Shown: positions 1 through 6,324, counted from the first letter of the stretch. The stretch: 6,625 nucleotides of DNA from Candidatus Aerophobota bacterium (GCA_021163155.1 JAGGXI010000028.1:1-6625), one strand, 5' to 3'. Numbers and translations are program-made. The notes: generated from the letters alone by a model not told the origin.

Positions 1-249
1 AAGATTATCCTGTAGACTCTGCGGATAGCTTGCACCTTCAAATTGAAGCTATGAAATTAGCATTTGCAGATACATATCGATATGTTTCTGACCCTTCCAG
101 TATGGACATAGATTATAAGAATCTACTGAATTTGGATTATTTATCCCAACAAGCGAAGATGATTGACTTAAAAAGAGCTCAGAATCCCGAATATGGTATT
201 CCAAGCTTAATGAGAATTACAACAATGAACTGGTACTGATACTACTTCA
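1..249 (+). pseudogene. gamma-glutamyltranspeptidase fragment, truncated and frameshifted
   Basis: The frame beginning at base 3 reads without a stop to 239 and contains HLQIEAMKLAFADTYRYVSDP, then a LLNLDYLSQQAK segment and RAQNPEYGIP. These match the last part of the large subunit of gamma-glutamyltranspeptidase, an exported Ntn-hydrolase that removes gamma-glutamyl groups from glutathione-like peptides. The start lies left of the window. After YGIPS the open frame loses resemblance to the family. If one base is restored near 205 and another near 229, the reading continues as LNENYNNE and then TGTDTTSH. That resembles the DTT motif carrying the catalytic threonine (codon 241-243). Nothing of the small subunit of about 190 residues follows, because the convergent permease gene ends at 247. 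The family call is firm. The two frameshifts are my reconstruction. The gene is almost certainly non-functional. Confidence 0.8.
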
Positions 250-2508
250 CATCCATCTTCTCAAGAAAGACTTAAGCGGGCTTGAAGCCTTGACCATGGC
301 TAATGGCTTTTTATAATGTCGGGCAAATTTCTCGGGTAATGTCCCCATAACTGCTTGATGGAATAGCTGTTCCCTGCTCGCACCTATGACAACCAAATCA
401 TAATGCTCTGCTTCTTTAAGAAGGGTTTTTAGAAGGTTGCGGGAGATAGCATACTTTGTTTCAAAAAGTGAGCTATTCACACCAAGTGATGGAACAGTCT
501 TTTCCAGGAATGCTTCAATATTCTGGGTAGGCTTACTCTGTGGAGATACGTGAAAGATGGTCACACGACCACCCTTCTGCTCAACAAGTATTGATGCTAC
601 TTCAAGAGCAAATGCACTGTTGGGTCCCCCAGCAAAGGGAACAAGCACACGCATATACTTCTGCTGGTGATAGTTTTTTAAAACTACAATATTGCAGGTT
701 GCTCGCTGTAATGCAGGATCCACGGTACTTCCTAAAGCAAAACCCCTGTGTCTATACCCTCTCCACCCCATAATTAGTAGGTCGGTCTTTTGCTCGGCAG
801 CAGTTGAAATGATCCCGCGTGCAACGTTACGACAATAGCGTATTGTACTACCGAAGGTAAAATCGGTTGAGAGATAAAGCGTTGCTTCCAAAATGGCCTC
901 TTCACCTGCAAGCGTATACTTAGAAGCATCTGAAATGGGTATCTGGGGCGGTACAGGCACCATATGTATTACCCCTACCTCCGCTTTCTTTGCCTGACAA
1001 AATCGATAGCTATGCCAGGCAAGTTGCACGGCATTTGCCGGGTTAGCAACGGCAACCAAAATTCGATAGTGCTTCTTATTATGTATAGGTTCTTCTTGAA
1101 GTACTACAATCTCGTCCTCTGTCGCTACTGTTCTATGCCTGGAATAAGTGTAATAAATTATGACACCTGATATTACCCAAGCTGGTCCCACAATCCAGGC
1201 TATCAGACTCATATGGATGAGCCACAGAGCTAACAGAGCCTGGGCAATTATGGCAATTATTGGCGGAAAGGGGAAAAGCGGCATAACAAAACCATAAGTC
1301 AATTCATCTCCTACGTAGTGACGCATACGAATTACGCAGAGGTTCACTAAAAAAAAGAGGAAGAGAAACATTATATCAGCGCTCGATGCCACATCTACGG
1401 TAGGCAAGAAGCCTGCTATACTGACCACCAGACAGGCAGTGAAAAGAAGAGCAATATATGGAGTATGTCTCTTCCTGGAAATATGGGAGAAGATATGTGG
1501 TAACATGCGGTCTCTACCAAGAGCATAAGAGGCACGCGTGGCGGAATAGATTGTAGCATTTAAAGCTGAGGTAGAGGCAAAAATGACAGTAACAGTAGTC
1601 AGAAGACCGCCAAAAGGAATAAGTCGTGAAACAGCCTCCCCAAATCCCTTTTCACCAAATTTTCCAATCCAGATCCATGCAGGCTCGCCAACGTCTTTCA
1701 CTGCCACAATGGATGCGAAGGCAACACCTACATAAGTAAATACAACTATAAGGATAGAATAAAGCATAGCCTTGGGAAGATTACGACGGGGCTCTATAGC
1801 TTCATCACCTGTTTGAGCGATTACTTCAAATCCCTCGAAAGCAACATAGGTAAAACCCATAGTGATCAGGAGTTTTGTCCAACCATGAGGAAGAAACGGT
1901 TTGAAGTTTAAAAAGCGTCCCGGGTCATACAGGGCAGTCACTATTCCTGCCAGCGCAACAAAGGCAAGGGTTAATGTTTGTCCCAGTGTGAGCAAAGCTC
2001 CTATACTCCCAGTTTGGGACACACCTCTGTAGTTGATATATATAAATATAATACCAGCTACAACAGCTACTAACTTCTCAAGTATAGGGAGCTGTGCAGC
2101 TGTTATATGGACAAAGCCAAGCTGGGAAAAATAGTGGACTGTATAAATAGAAAAGGTTACAGCATAGAGGCTTCCTGCCACAGAGGAAGCAAACCATTCC
2201 ATCCATCCAGCTATGAAACTGGTTGGACGACCAAAAGCAATTCTTGCAAAGTTATAGGCACCTCCAGCTCGTGGGACAGCCGAGCTAAGTTCAGCGTATG
2301 ACATAGCAGTAAACAGAGCAATGACTCCATTTAGGGCGAATGTAAGTATTACCCCACCCGGTCCTGCTATCCTTGCGCTATTGCCAATCCCGAGAAAAAC
2401 GCCGGCGCCGATCATCATTGCTACACCCATCATAGTAATGTGGAAAAGACCAAGCTCGCGAGAAAGTGACGTAGTTATCTTGGATTGTTTAGGCCTGGGT
2501 TTGATCAC
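247..2508 (-). CDS. APC-family amino-acid permease with two C-terminal UspA domains
   Basis: This is a cytoplasmic-membrane amino-acid/polyamine/organocation transporter of 753 residues. Residues 1 to about 460 form the APC domain with roughly 12 hydrophobic segments. They include the broken-helix substrate motif IGAGVFLGIG in TM1 (about 33-42), the AELSSAVPRAGGAY loop, and TM6 FTYVAFEGFE followed by DEAIEPRRNLPKA. Two universal-stress-protein domains follow, at about 480-612 and 617-741. The first has a glycine loop GWRG-x8-GS, one residue shorter than the usual G-2x-G-9x-G(S/T). The second has GASR-x9-GT, with Arg for the second Gly, so nucleotide binding may differ or be lost. APC-USP fusions are known in bacteria and archaea; the substrate cannot be read from sequence. 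I chose GTG at 2508 because AGGAGA lies 6 bases upstream. An in-frame TTG two codons earlier touches that site. The gene overlaps an upstream small membrane gene by 20 bases. Confidence 0.93.
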   Translation of the reverse strand: MIKPRPKQSKITTSLSRELGLFHITMMGVAMMIGAGVFLGIGNSARIAGPGGVILTFALNGVIALFTAMSYAELSSAVPRAGGAYNFARIAFGRPTSFIAGWMEWFASSVAGSLYAVTFSIYTVHYFSQLGFVHITAAQLPILEKLVAVVAGIIFIYINYRGVSQTGSIGALLTLGQTLTLAFVALAGIVTALYDPGRFLNFKPFLPHGWTKLLITMGFTYVAFEGFEVIAQTGDEAIEPRRNLPKAMLYSILIVVFTYVGVAFASIVAVKDVGEPAWIWIGKFGEKGFGEAVSRLIPFGGLLTTVTVIFASTSALNATIYSATRASYALGRDRMLPHIFSHISRKRHTPYIALLFTACLVVSIAGFLPTVDVASSADIMFLFLFFLVNLCVIRMRHYVGDELTYGFVMPLFPFPPIIAIIAQALLALWLIHMSLIAWIVGPAWVISGVIIYYTYSRHRTVATEDEIVVLQEEPIHNKKHYRILVAVANPANAVQLAWHSYRFCQAKKAEVGVIHMVPVPPQIPISDASKYTLAGEEAILEATLYLSTDFTFGSTIRYCRNVARGIISTAAEQKTDLLIMGWRGYRHRGFALGSTVDPALQRATCNIVVLKNYHQQKYMRVLVPFAGGPNSAFALEVASILVEQKGGRVTIFHVSPQSKPTQNIEAFLEKTVPSLGVNSSLFETKYAISRNLLKTLLKEAEHYDLVVIGASREQLFHQAVMGTLPEKFARHYKKPLAMVKASSPLKSFLRRWM

Positions 2509-2656
2509 TATCAATCTCCTGTTTTATCTCCCGTAATGTCCTTGGGGGCTTAGAGTGAATGCGTTCAATAATGTGTCGACTCCATAGAACCAGGAAGACA
2601 ATAACACACAATGAAGCTGCTGTCAGTATTATTCCAACTATCATGTCAAACGTCAT
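2489..2656 (-). CDS. 55-residue single-span membrane protein coupled to the APC-USP permease
   Basis: I do not recognise a named family. ATG at 2656 is preceded by GAGG 8 bases upstream, and GAGGATA occurs twice in the leader. The protein begins MTFDMIVGIILTAASL and has one hydrophobic span at about residues 5-25, ending CVIVFLVLW. A basic stretch follows (SRHIIERIHSKPPR), then an acidic, polar tail ending DSDQTQA. By the positive-inside rule the tail should be cytoplasmic. The stop TAA lies 20 bases inside the permease gene, in another frame. A clean start, a plausible ribosome site, one transmembrane segment and the tight overlap together argue that it is a real gene. Known parallels are small accessory subunits of other transporters, such as MetS with the NSS-family transporter MetP. 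A role as accessory or stabilising subunit of the permease is inference. Confidence 0.72.
   Translation of the reverse strand: MTFDMIVGIILTAASLCVIVFLVLWSRHIIERIHSKPPRTLREIKQEIDSDQTQA
2515..2520 (-). promoter_or_regulatory. Shine-Dalgarno AGGAGA deciding the permease start
   Basis: AGGAGA sits 6 bases before GTG (2508-2506) and directly abuts the in-frame TTG (2514-2512), which makes GTG the better start. The site lies inside the coding sequence of the upstream 55-residue gene, in the codons for Gln-Glu-Ile. Ribosomes finishing the small gene would clear or re-initiate at it, as expected for translational coupling. Confidence 0.7.
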
Positions 2657-2727
2657 CTCTATATCCTCGTATCCTCCAGCTTTCAGCTTTGTATCTGTTT
2701 TTTGTTGTATAAAAAGAGAAAGTAGTT

Positions 2728-2756
2728 AGTATAAAATTTTTAATTTCTAAGGCATA
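2728..2756 (-). promoter_or_regulatory. weak candidate promoter for the small protein-permease operon
   Basis: TATACT (2733-2728) is a good -10 element and would give a leader of about 65 bases before the ATG at 2656. At 17-base spacing the -35 position holds TATGCC, which is poor. A consensus TTGACA lies further upstream (2795-2790), but its best -10 partner is only TACCTT at 16 bases. Transcription probably starts in this AT-rich stretch; the exact site is uncertain. Confidence 0.28.
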
Positions 2757-2830
2757 AATTTCCTTTAAAGGTAATTCGTATTTAAGTTATGTCAAGAGGA
2801 CTTCGGGCATTCCCTTCCGTCGCTGTTTAA

Positions 2831-2989
2831 GAGTAAATGGGTAAATGGGATGATGGGTTGATGGGATAAAACTTTTTAGTACTATTTTTTATAACTCCTT
2901 CATCTTTTCTCTTACTCCCCCTTTCCTTATTTCCCTTATTTCCTTATTTTCCTCATTTACTCCTCTACTCATCTACCCAAATCTATAAT
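2831..2989. repeat. strand-asymmetric low-complexity block: C-free 8-mer repeats then 110-base G-free tract
   Basis: Bases 2832-2871 read as a degenerate period-8 array: agtaaatg, ggtaaatg, ggatgatg, ggttgatg, ggataaaa. The + strand has no C from 2824 to 2871. From 2880 to 2989 it has no G at all and is made of pyrimidine runs such as CCTTATTTCCCTTATTTCC. The halves share inverted matches: GAGTAAATG (2831-2839) equals the complement of CATTTACTC (2954-2962), and TGGGTTGATG (2854-2863) matches the complement of CATCTACCCA (2970-2979) at 9 of 10. These pairings cross, so they do not make one simple hairpin. Confidence 0.75.
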
Positions 2990-3078
2990 GCTCCTTCGGG
3001 GAAAGTCCCTTGATAGCCATATAAATCTCAAACTAATACTTTCTTGTATGATTCGGCAACAGACTCCTCTATATTTTT

Positions 3079-4455
3079 TTAGAAATCCTTAAATATCCCT
3101 GCAATTGTGATTTTCCCCCACATGAAGGCTACTGACGCCGCTATAATATTCCCGATTACTATTCCCAACCAGACACCGGTGAGGCCGAATCCAAGAAGTA
3201 TTCCCAGTAGATATGCTACTGGAGCCTGGAGAATTATCGTTCTCAGGATGGTAACCACTAAAGCTCTTTTGCCCTTTCCAATTCCCTGAAACATCGCTGA
3301 AGTCAGCATGCCCAACGGAATTGTCGGATAAATAAGAGCTGACCACCTGAGAAAGTTTATCAGATCATTCAATATGCGGGTTGCTCCTTCAGAATAGGTG
3401 AATATGTAAGCTACCCGGGGAGCAAATAACGCTACAAGAATGGCTATCCCAAGTTCTATCAAAATGCCTATTTTTATAACGTAGAGGTAAGCTGTATTGA
3501 GTTTTTCTTTATCTTTTGCTCCAAAAGCTGCTCCTGTGACAGATGTGGCAGCTGCAGCCATTCCCATTAAAGGTATAGTGCCCAACATAACTATCCTCCA
3601 ACCGCTGGTGAAAACAGCAACGCCATCCGTTCCACCTGCCCAGATGACAATTATGTTCAGGAAAACCATGGATATGGACATCGAGAGCTGTGCTGCCGAA
3701 GCGGGTATACCAACCTCAAGTATCTCTTTTAATATCTTTTTGTTGAATTGGAAGTTCTTAAGAGTTATGTCCACGTAGGTGTCTCGTTTCACAAAGAGCC
3801 AGTAAAGAAATAAAGCTGATGAGACTGTTAATGAAGTGAGCGTTGCCCATGCTGCACCAACAACACCCATATTGAGTGTATAAATATAGATTGGATCAAG
3901 TACTATGTTAAGTCCTGAACCAAGGACCAGTGCATACATTGCCCTCTTTGCATCGCCCTCTCCCCTAAGTATGGCGTTTGCTACGTTGGAGAATATAATG
4001 ATTACAGCTCCTCCAAAGAGTACTCTTGCGTAATCAGCGGCCATTATCCCGACTTTTCTATTCCCGCTGAAGGAAATGAATATATTTTCAAGGAAAGGCA
4101 GCAATGGTAAACTTGTAACCAGTCCTATGATTATGCCGATCAAAATCGTATGAATTGCTGTATTATCTGCATCTTTTTTATTTCTCTCACCTATCCTTCT
4201 TGAGATTGCGGAGCTTCCCCCTATACCTATTCCGGCTCCAAGCGCTATTATTATGAAAAAGAAGGGGAAGAATAGACCCACAGCTGCTAATTGATCAGCT
4301 CCAAGTCCTGCAACCCAAACACCATCAGCTATATTGTATATCGCTTGAACAAACATTCCTATCATCATCGGCACAGAAAGCTTTAGAATGGCCTTTTTTG
4401 GGTCTCCCAGGAGATTCTTTACCCCCTGAGTTACCTTCTTTCCCCGGTCTTCCAT
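3079..4455 (-). CDS. MATE-family multidrug/organic cation efflux protein
   Basis: This 458-residue membrane protein fits the Multidrug And Toxic compound Extrusion family, whose members export cationic drugs or metabolites by Na+ or H+ antiport. Visible marks are the N-terminal LLGDPKKAILKLSVPMM, then YNIADGVWVAGLG in TM1 with an Asp at about 44. Others are GNR...ILRGEGDAKRAM before TM5 and GLNIVLDPIYIY with an Asp at about 187. The second lobe has the GIPASAAQL and GWRIVMLGTIPLMG segments. About 12 hydrophobic helices in two similar halves match the family in length. The frame extends to TTG at 4476, but ATG at 4455 has AGGAG 10 bases upstream. ATG at 4464 has the same site only one base away. 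The shorter start also gives the usual charged leader. A near-consensus promoter lies upstream. The gene stands alone, diverging from a DNA glycosylase gene. NorM and DinF are related subgroups; the substrate is unknown. Confidence 0.93.
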   Translation of the reverse strand: MEDRGKKVTQGVKNLLGDPKKAILKLSVPMMIGMFVQAIYNIADGVWVAGLGADQLAAVGLFFPFFFIIIALGAGIGIGGSSAISRRIGERNKKDADNTAIHTILIGIIIGLVTSLPLLPFLENIFISFSGNRKVGIMAADYARVLFGGAVIIIFSNVANAILRGEGDAKRAMYALVLGSGLNIVLDPIYIYTLNMGVVGAAWATLTSLTVSSALFLYWLFVKRDTYVDITLKNFQFNKKILKEILEVGIPASAAQLSMSISMVFLNIIVIWAGGTDGVAVFTSGWRIVMLGTIPLMGMAAAATSVTGAAFGAKDKEKLNTAYLYVIKIGILIELGIAILVALFAPRVAYIFTYSEGATRILNDLINFLRWSALIYPTIPLGMLTSAMFQGIGKGKRALVVTILRTIILQAPVAYLLGILLGFGLTGVWLGIVIGNIIAASVAFMWGKITIAGIFKDF

Positions 4456-4517
4456 CTCAATCATGCTCCTTTTCAACTTCTACCTTGTAGCCAGTTTTAG
4501 GTGTAAATTAAGATACA

Positions 4518-4546
4518 ATCATAAACCGAGAACTGAGGAATGTCAA
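4518..4546 (-). promoter_or_regulatory. sigma70-type promoter of the MATE gene
   Basis: On the - strand, TTGACA (4546-4541) and TATGAT (4523-4518) are separated by exactly 17 bases. The -35 is a perfect match and the -10 has one mismatch. Transcription would start near 4511, giving a leader of about 55 bases before ATG 4455. This is the best promoter match in the window. Confidence 0.72.
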
Positions 4547-4579
4547 TCCGAAAATCTGAAAATCGGGGTCAAGTCGGAT
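4546..4579. repeat. inverted repeat between divergent promoters, possible operator
   Basis: ATCCGA (4546-4551) and TCGGAT (4574-4579) are perfect inverted copies. Between them is a direct repeat, CGAAAATC (4549-4556) and TGAAAATC (4557-4564). The unit touches the -35 box of the MATE promoter on one side and ends two bases before the -35 of the rightward promoter, so a bound regulator could control both. No regulator gene is in the window. Confidence 0.35.
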
Positions 4580-4581
4580 AC

Positions 4582-4610
4582 TTGCTATCTAACAGAATAA
4601 AGTGTAAAAT
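4582..4610 (+). promoter_or_regulatory. candidate promoter of the HhH-GPD glycosylase gene
   Basis: TTGCTA (4/6 to the -35 consensus) and TAAAAT (5/6 to the -10 consensus) are spaced by 17 bases. Transcription would start near 4617, leaving a leader of about 88 bases. The match is moderate, and AT-rich DNA yields such matches by chance. Confidence 0.4.
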
Positions 4611-4704
4611 AATTATAAGAAATGAAATGTTTCAGACCCTATGGGACTAAAAAAGAAATTAATTTGTTATGACTTTGGCTTGAGATCTTCTAAACAAAAA
4701 TAAA

Positions 4705-5403
4705 ATGGAAAGAGCAAAATTAATTAATATGCTGGTTCAAGAATTTGGTAAAACCTACTCCAGGTTACTGGGTATAGACCTCTCATCTTCTAAAAGCGAT
4801 GAGATATTCAAGTGGTTTTTAGTCTCTATTTTGTTTGGAGCAAGAATATCTGAATCCATTGCTATGAAAACCTATAAAGAGTTTGAAAAGAAGAGAGTCT
4901 TATCGCCTAAGAGAATTATTGATACAGGATGGGATGGGCTTGTAGCAATTTTAGATGAGGGAGGATACGTTCGTTACGATTTTAAAACAGCTACTAAACT
5001 TTTAGACATTACAGGAAAACTTTCAAAAGAATACAACGGCGATCTAAATATTCTGCATTCAAAAGCAAAAGACGCAAGAGATGTTGAGGGAAAGATAATG
5101 AATCTGGGCAAAGGAATTGGTCAGGTTACAACAGCTATTTTCCTGAGAGAGATGAGAGGTATATGGGAGAAAGCAGATCCGCTTCCCACAATCTTAATAA
5201 TAGAATCTGTCAAGAATTTAGGGTTTACAAAAGAGAACAGTGGTGAGAAGATTTTACAGGATTTAAAATCTGTATGGAATAAATTTAAAATAAAAGGAAA
5301 AAATTTTGTCCAATTTGAAACAGCCCTTCTTAGATTAGGAAAAAATTGGTGCCGAAAGAAAAAGTGCGAACAATGCCCTTTTTCCTCTTATTGCCAAAAG
5401 TAA
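4705..5403 (+). CDS. HhH-GPD base-excision DNA glycosylase, endonuclease III-like, with Fe-S motif
   Basis: This 232-residue protein resembles the endonuclease III/HhH-GPD superfamily, which removes damaged or mispaired bases from DNA. An all-helical N-terminal part (about 30-110, including FLVSILFGARISE and LDEGGYVRYDFKTATKL) is followed by the helix-hairpin-helix LGKGIGQVTTAIFLREMRG at about 134-152. ADPLP then supplies the catalytic Asp, about 158. The hairpin has Val where Nth enzymes carry the lyase Lys, which suggests a monofunctional glycosylase (inference). The C terminus has four cysteines (216, 221, 224, 230) spaced C-x4-C-x2-C-x5-C. Endonuclease III has C-x6-C-x2-C-x5-C, so this [4Fe-4S] loop is two residues shorter. 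No Shine-Dalgarno is visible before ATG 4705, which follows an A-rich stretch; a later ATG (codon 10) also lacks one. It diverges from the MATE gene and converges on the secreted-protein gene. The damaged base recognised is unknown. Confidence 0.85.
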   Translation: MERAKLINMLVQEFGKTYSRLLGIDLSSSKSDEIFKWFLVSILFGARISESIAMKTYKEFEKKRVLSPKRIIDTGWDGLVAILDEGGYVRYDFKTATKLLDITGKLSKEYNGDLNILHSKAKDARDVEGKIMNLGKGIGQVTTAIFLREMRGIWEKADPLPTILIIESVKNLGFTKENSGEKILQDLKSVWNKFKIKGKNFVQFETALLRLGKNWCRKKKCEQCPFSSYCQK

Positions 5404-5490
5404 TAAGATCTGTCCCCTTAATTTCTATAACCATATTATTCATAATTATCACCCATTTATCTATTCGTGCCTACAAGCGGCTTATTTTTT

Positions 5491-6324
5491 CTATTCTTCT
5501 TCTTCTTCTTCTTCTTTCTGCTCCATCATCTCTTGTAATTGATGCAGTTCTAACAGTGATATCTTCTTATAGCCTTTGGGCACTTTAAACTCAGAATCCG
5601 GAATTTTCCTCTTCTCAACCTTTTTAACCTCATTTACACTATTTCCTTGATTACTGTAGTTTATTGATTTTAACGGAATCCCTTGCTCCATAAGCGCCAT
5701 ATACTCTGGAGAAGATTCGTAAGACTCCTCTTCTTCGGGCCCACTCATCGCTTCTTTGAATTTTTCTAATTTGTTCAGGTCAATTTCATCTTTGATTTTT
5801 ATCTTTGAGGAAATCCACAATTCCTCTTTCAGTTCTCCATTGACCCATACCTGATATTTCCGAGTTGGATAGCCAGCTACGATGGCTTTTTCTGAAGTCT
5901 TCTTCACTTCGAATTTCTTTTTTGTGGCAGGTTCTTTGGGTTTCTCCTTCATACTTTCTTTATACTGCTTGTACTGTTCTCTTTGCTCAGGAGACATATT
6001 CTTCAGGTACGCTTCTTCCATCTGCTTAGTCATCTCTTCTATCCCCTTCCGCATTTCTTCAGGTGTGCCACTCCAGTAGATTTTGAACTCAGGTTTGGGG
6101 TTAACAATGTAGAGCAGGTTTTTATCCAGATCGGTTATCATAATCATTTCAGGTCCCACGCTCTTCATCTTGTTCTTCTGGACATAGAGTATCTCCGTGG
6201 TTTCCTCCCCATTAGTATCCCTATTTACGCTTTCTACCATCCAACCAGCAAAAGCTTGAGAAGTTAAGAACAGGACAATAAACAGGGAAAGGATCACTTT
6301 TGCTTTCATATCCATTAATTTCAT
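5491..6324 (-). CDS. secreted DUF4412-like protein with poly-glutamate tail
   Basis: This is a 277-residue exported protein of unknown function. ATG 6324 has AGGAGG 4 bases upstream; internal Met codons 4 and 6 lie too far from that site. A Sec signal peptide covers residues 1-26, with hydrophobic VILSLFIVLFL and likely cleavage after AFA. The mature part starts with strand-like sequence (TTEILYVQKNKMKSV, IMITDLDKNLLYIVNPKPEFKIYW). A charged helical stretch follows (about 86-140, rich in Glu, Lys, Gln), then a second domain (VAGYPTRKYQVWVNGELKEELWISSKI, LMEQGIPLKSI, FKVPKGYKKISL). This arrangement, and especially the tracker-like 'linker, IDL, NP' segment and the ending 'F-x-VP-x-GY', resembles DUF4412 proteins, from memory and without a database check. 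It ends in seven glutamates encoded by GAA repeats. A possible 28-residue gene lies 41 bases upstream, perhaps in the same transcript. Confidence 0.8.
   Translation of the reverse strand: MKLMDMKAKVILSLFIVLFLTSQAFAGWMVESVNRDTNGEETTEILYVQKNKMKSVGPEMIMITDLDKNLLYIVNPKPEFKIYWSGTPEEMRKGIEEMTKQMEEAYLKNMSPEQREQYKQYKESMKEKPKEPATKKKFEVKKTSEKAIVAGYPTRKYQVWVNGELKEELWISSKIKIKDEIDLNKLEKFKEAMSGPEEEESYESSPEYMALMEQGIPLKSINYSNQGNSVNEVKKVEKRKIPDSEFKVPKGYKKISLLELHQLQEMMEQKEEEEEEE
5494..5514 (-). repeat. (GAA)7 microsatellite encoding the poly-Glu C terminus
   Basis: Seven perfect TTC units on the + strand encode Glu x7 immediately before the TAG stop of the secreted protein. Slippage by whole units would change only the tail length. 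Slippage by single bases would move the stop. Confidence 0.9.

Larger units (their letters stand above)
2657..3078. other. 422-base gene-free spacer between permease operon and MATE gene
   Basis: I see no convincing gene on either strand. From left to right in + coordinates it holds the leader and probable promoter of the permease operon (2657 to about 2795), a more balanced stretch (about 2797-2823), a C-free and then a G-free low-complexity block (2831-2989), and the region downstream of the MATE stop codon (2990-3078). No strong stem plus T-run terminator for the MATE transcript was found. GGGACTTTCCC, read on the - strand at about 2999-3009, gives only a four-pair stem. Confidence 0.6.

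Noticed and set aside
540-2536. Several + strand frames of 60-80 residues opposite the permease
   Set aside because: They are antisense to strongly conserved APC and USP sequence, with no ribosome sites or recognisable domains.
2767-2795. Consensus TTGACA (2795-2790, - strand) as the permease operon promoter
   Set aside because: No good -10 sits at 16-18 bases (TACCTT at best). The nearby TATACT at 2733-2728 is a better -10, so the TTGACA alone is not called.
3089-3778. Frames of 60-93 residues overlapping the MATE gene on both strands
   Set aside because: They lie in alternate frames of a gene with clear family signatures. Their hydrophobic composition simply reflects the overlapped membrane helices.
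4462-4476. Longer MATE starts at TTG 4476 and ATG 4464
   Set aside because: TTG has only a weak AGGT upstream, and ATG 4464 is one base from AGGAG. ATG 4455 fits the ribosome site better, though TTG cannot be excluded.
4624-4635. Short palindrome TGAAATGTTTCA in the glycosylase leader
   Set aside because: It has only five pairs around a two-base centre in AT-rich DNA, as expected by chance.
5469-5490. Possible terminator between the convergent glycosylase and secreted-protein genes
   Set aside because: GCC...GGC gives only a three-pair stem before the T-run, too weak to call a Rho-independent terminator.
5346-5588. 80-residue + strand frame with a leucine-rich stretch
   Set aside because: It starts inside the glycosylase gene in another frame and ends inside the secreted-protein gene. 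Its leucine run is only the GAA repeat read on the other strand.
5882-6267. Two + strand frames opposite the secreted-protein gene
   Set aside because: They are antisense to a gene with a signal peptide and strong Shine-Dalgarno, and have no independent support.
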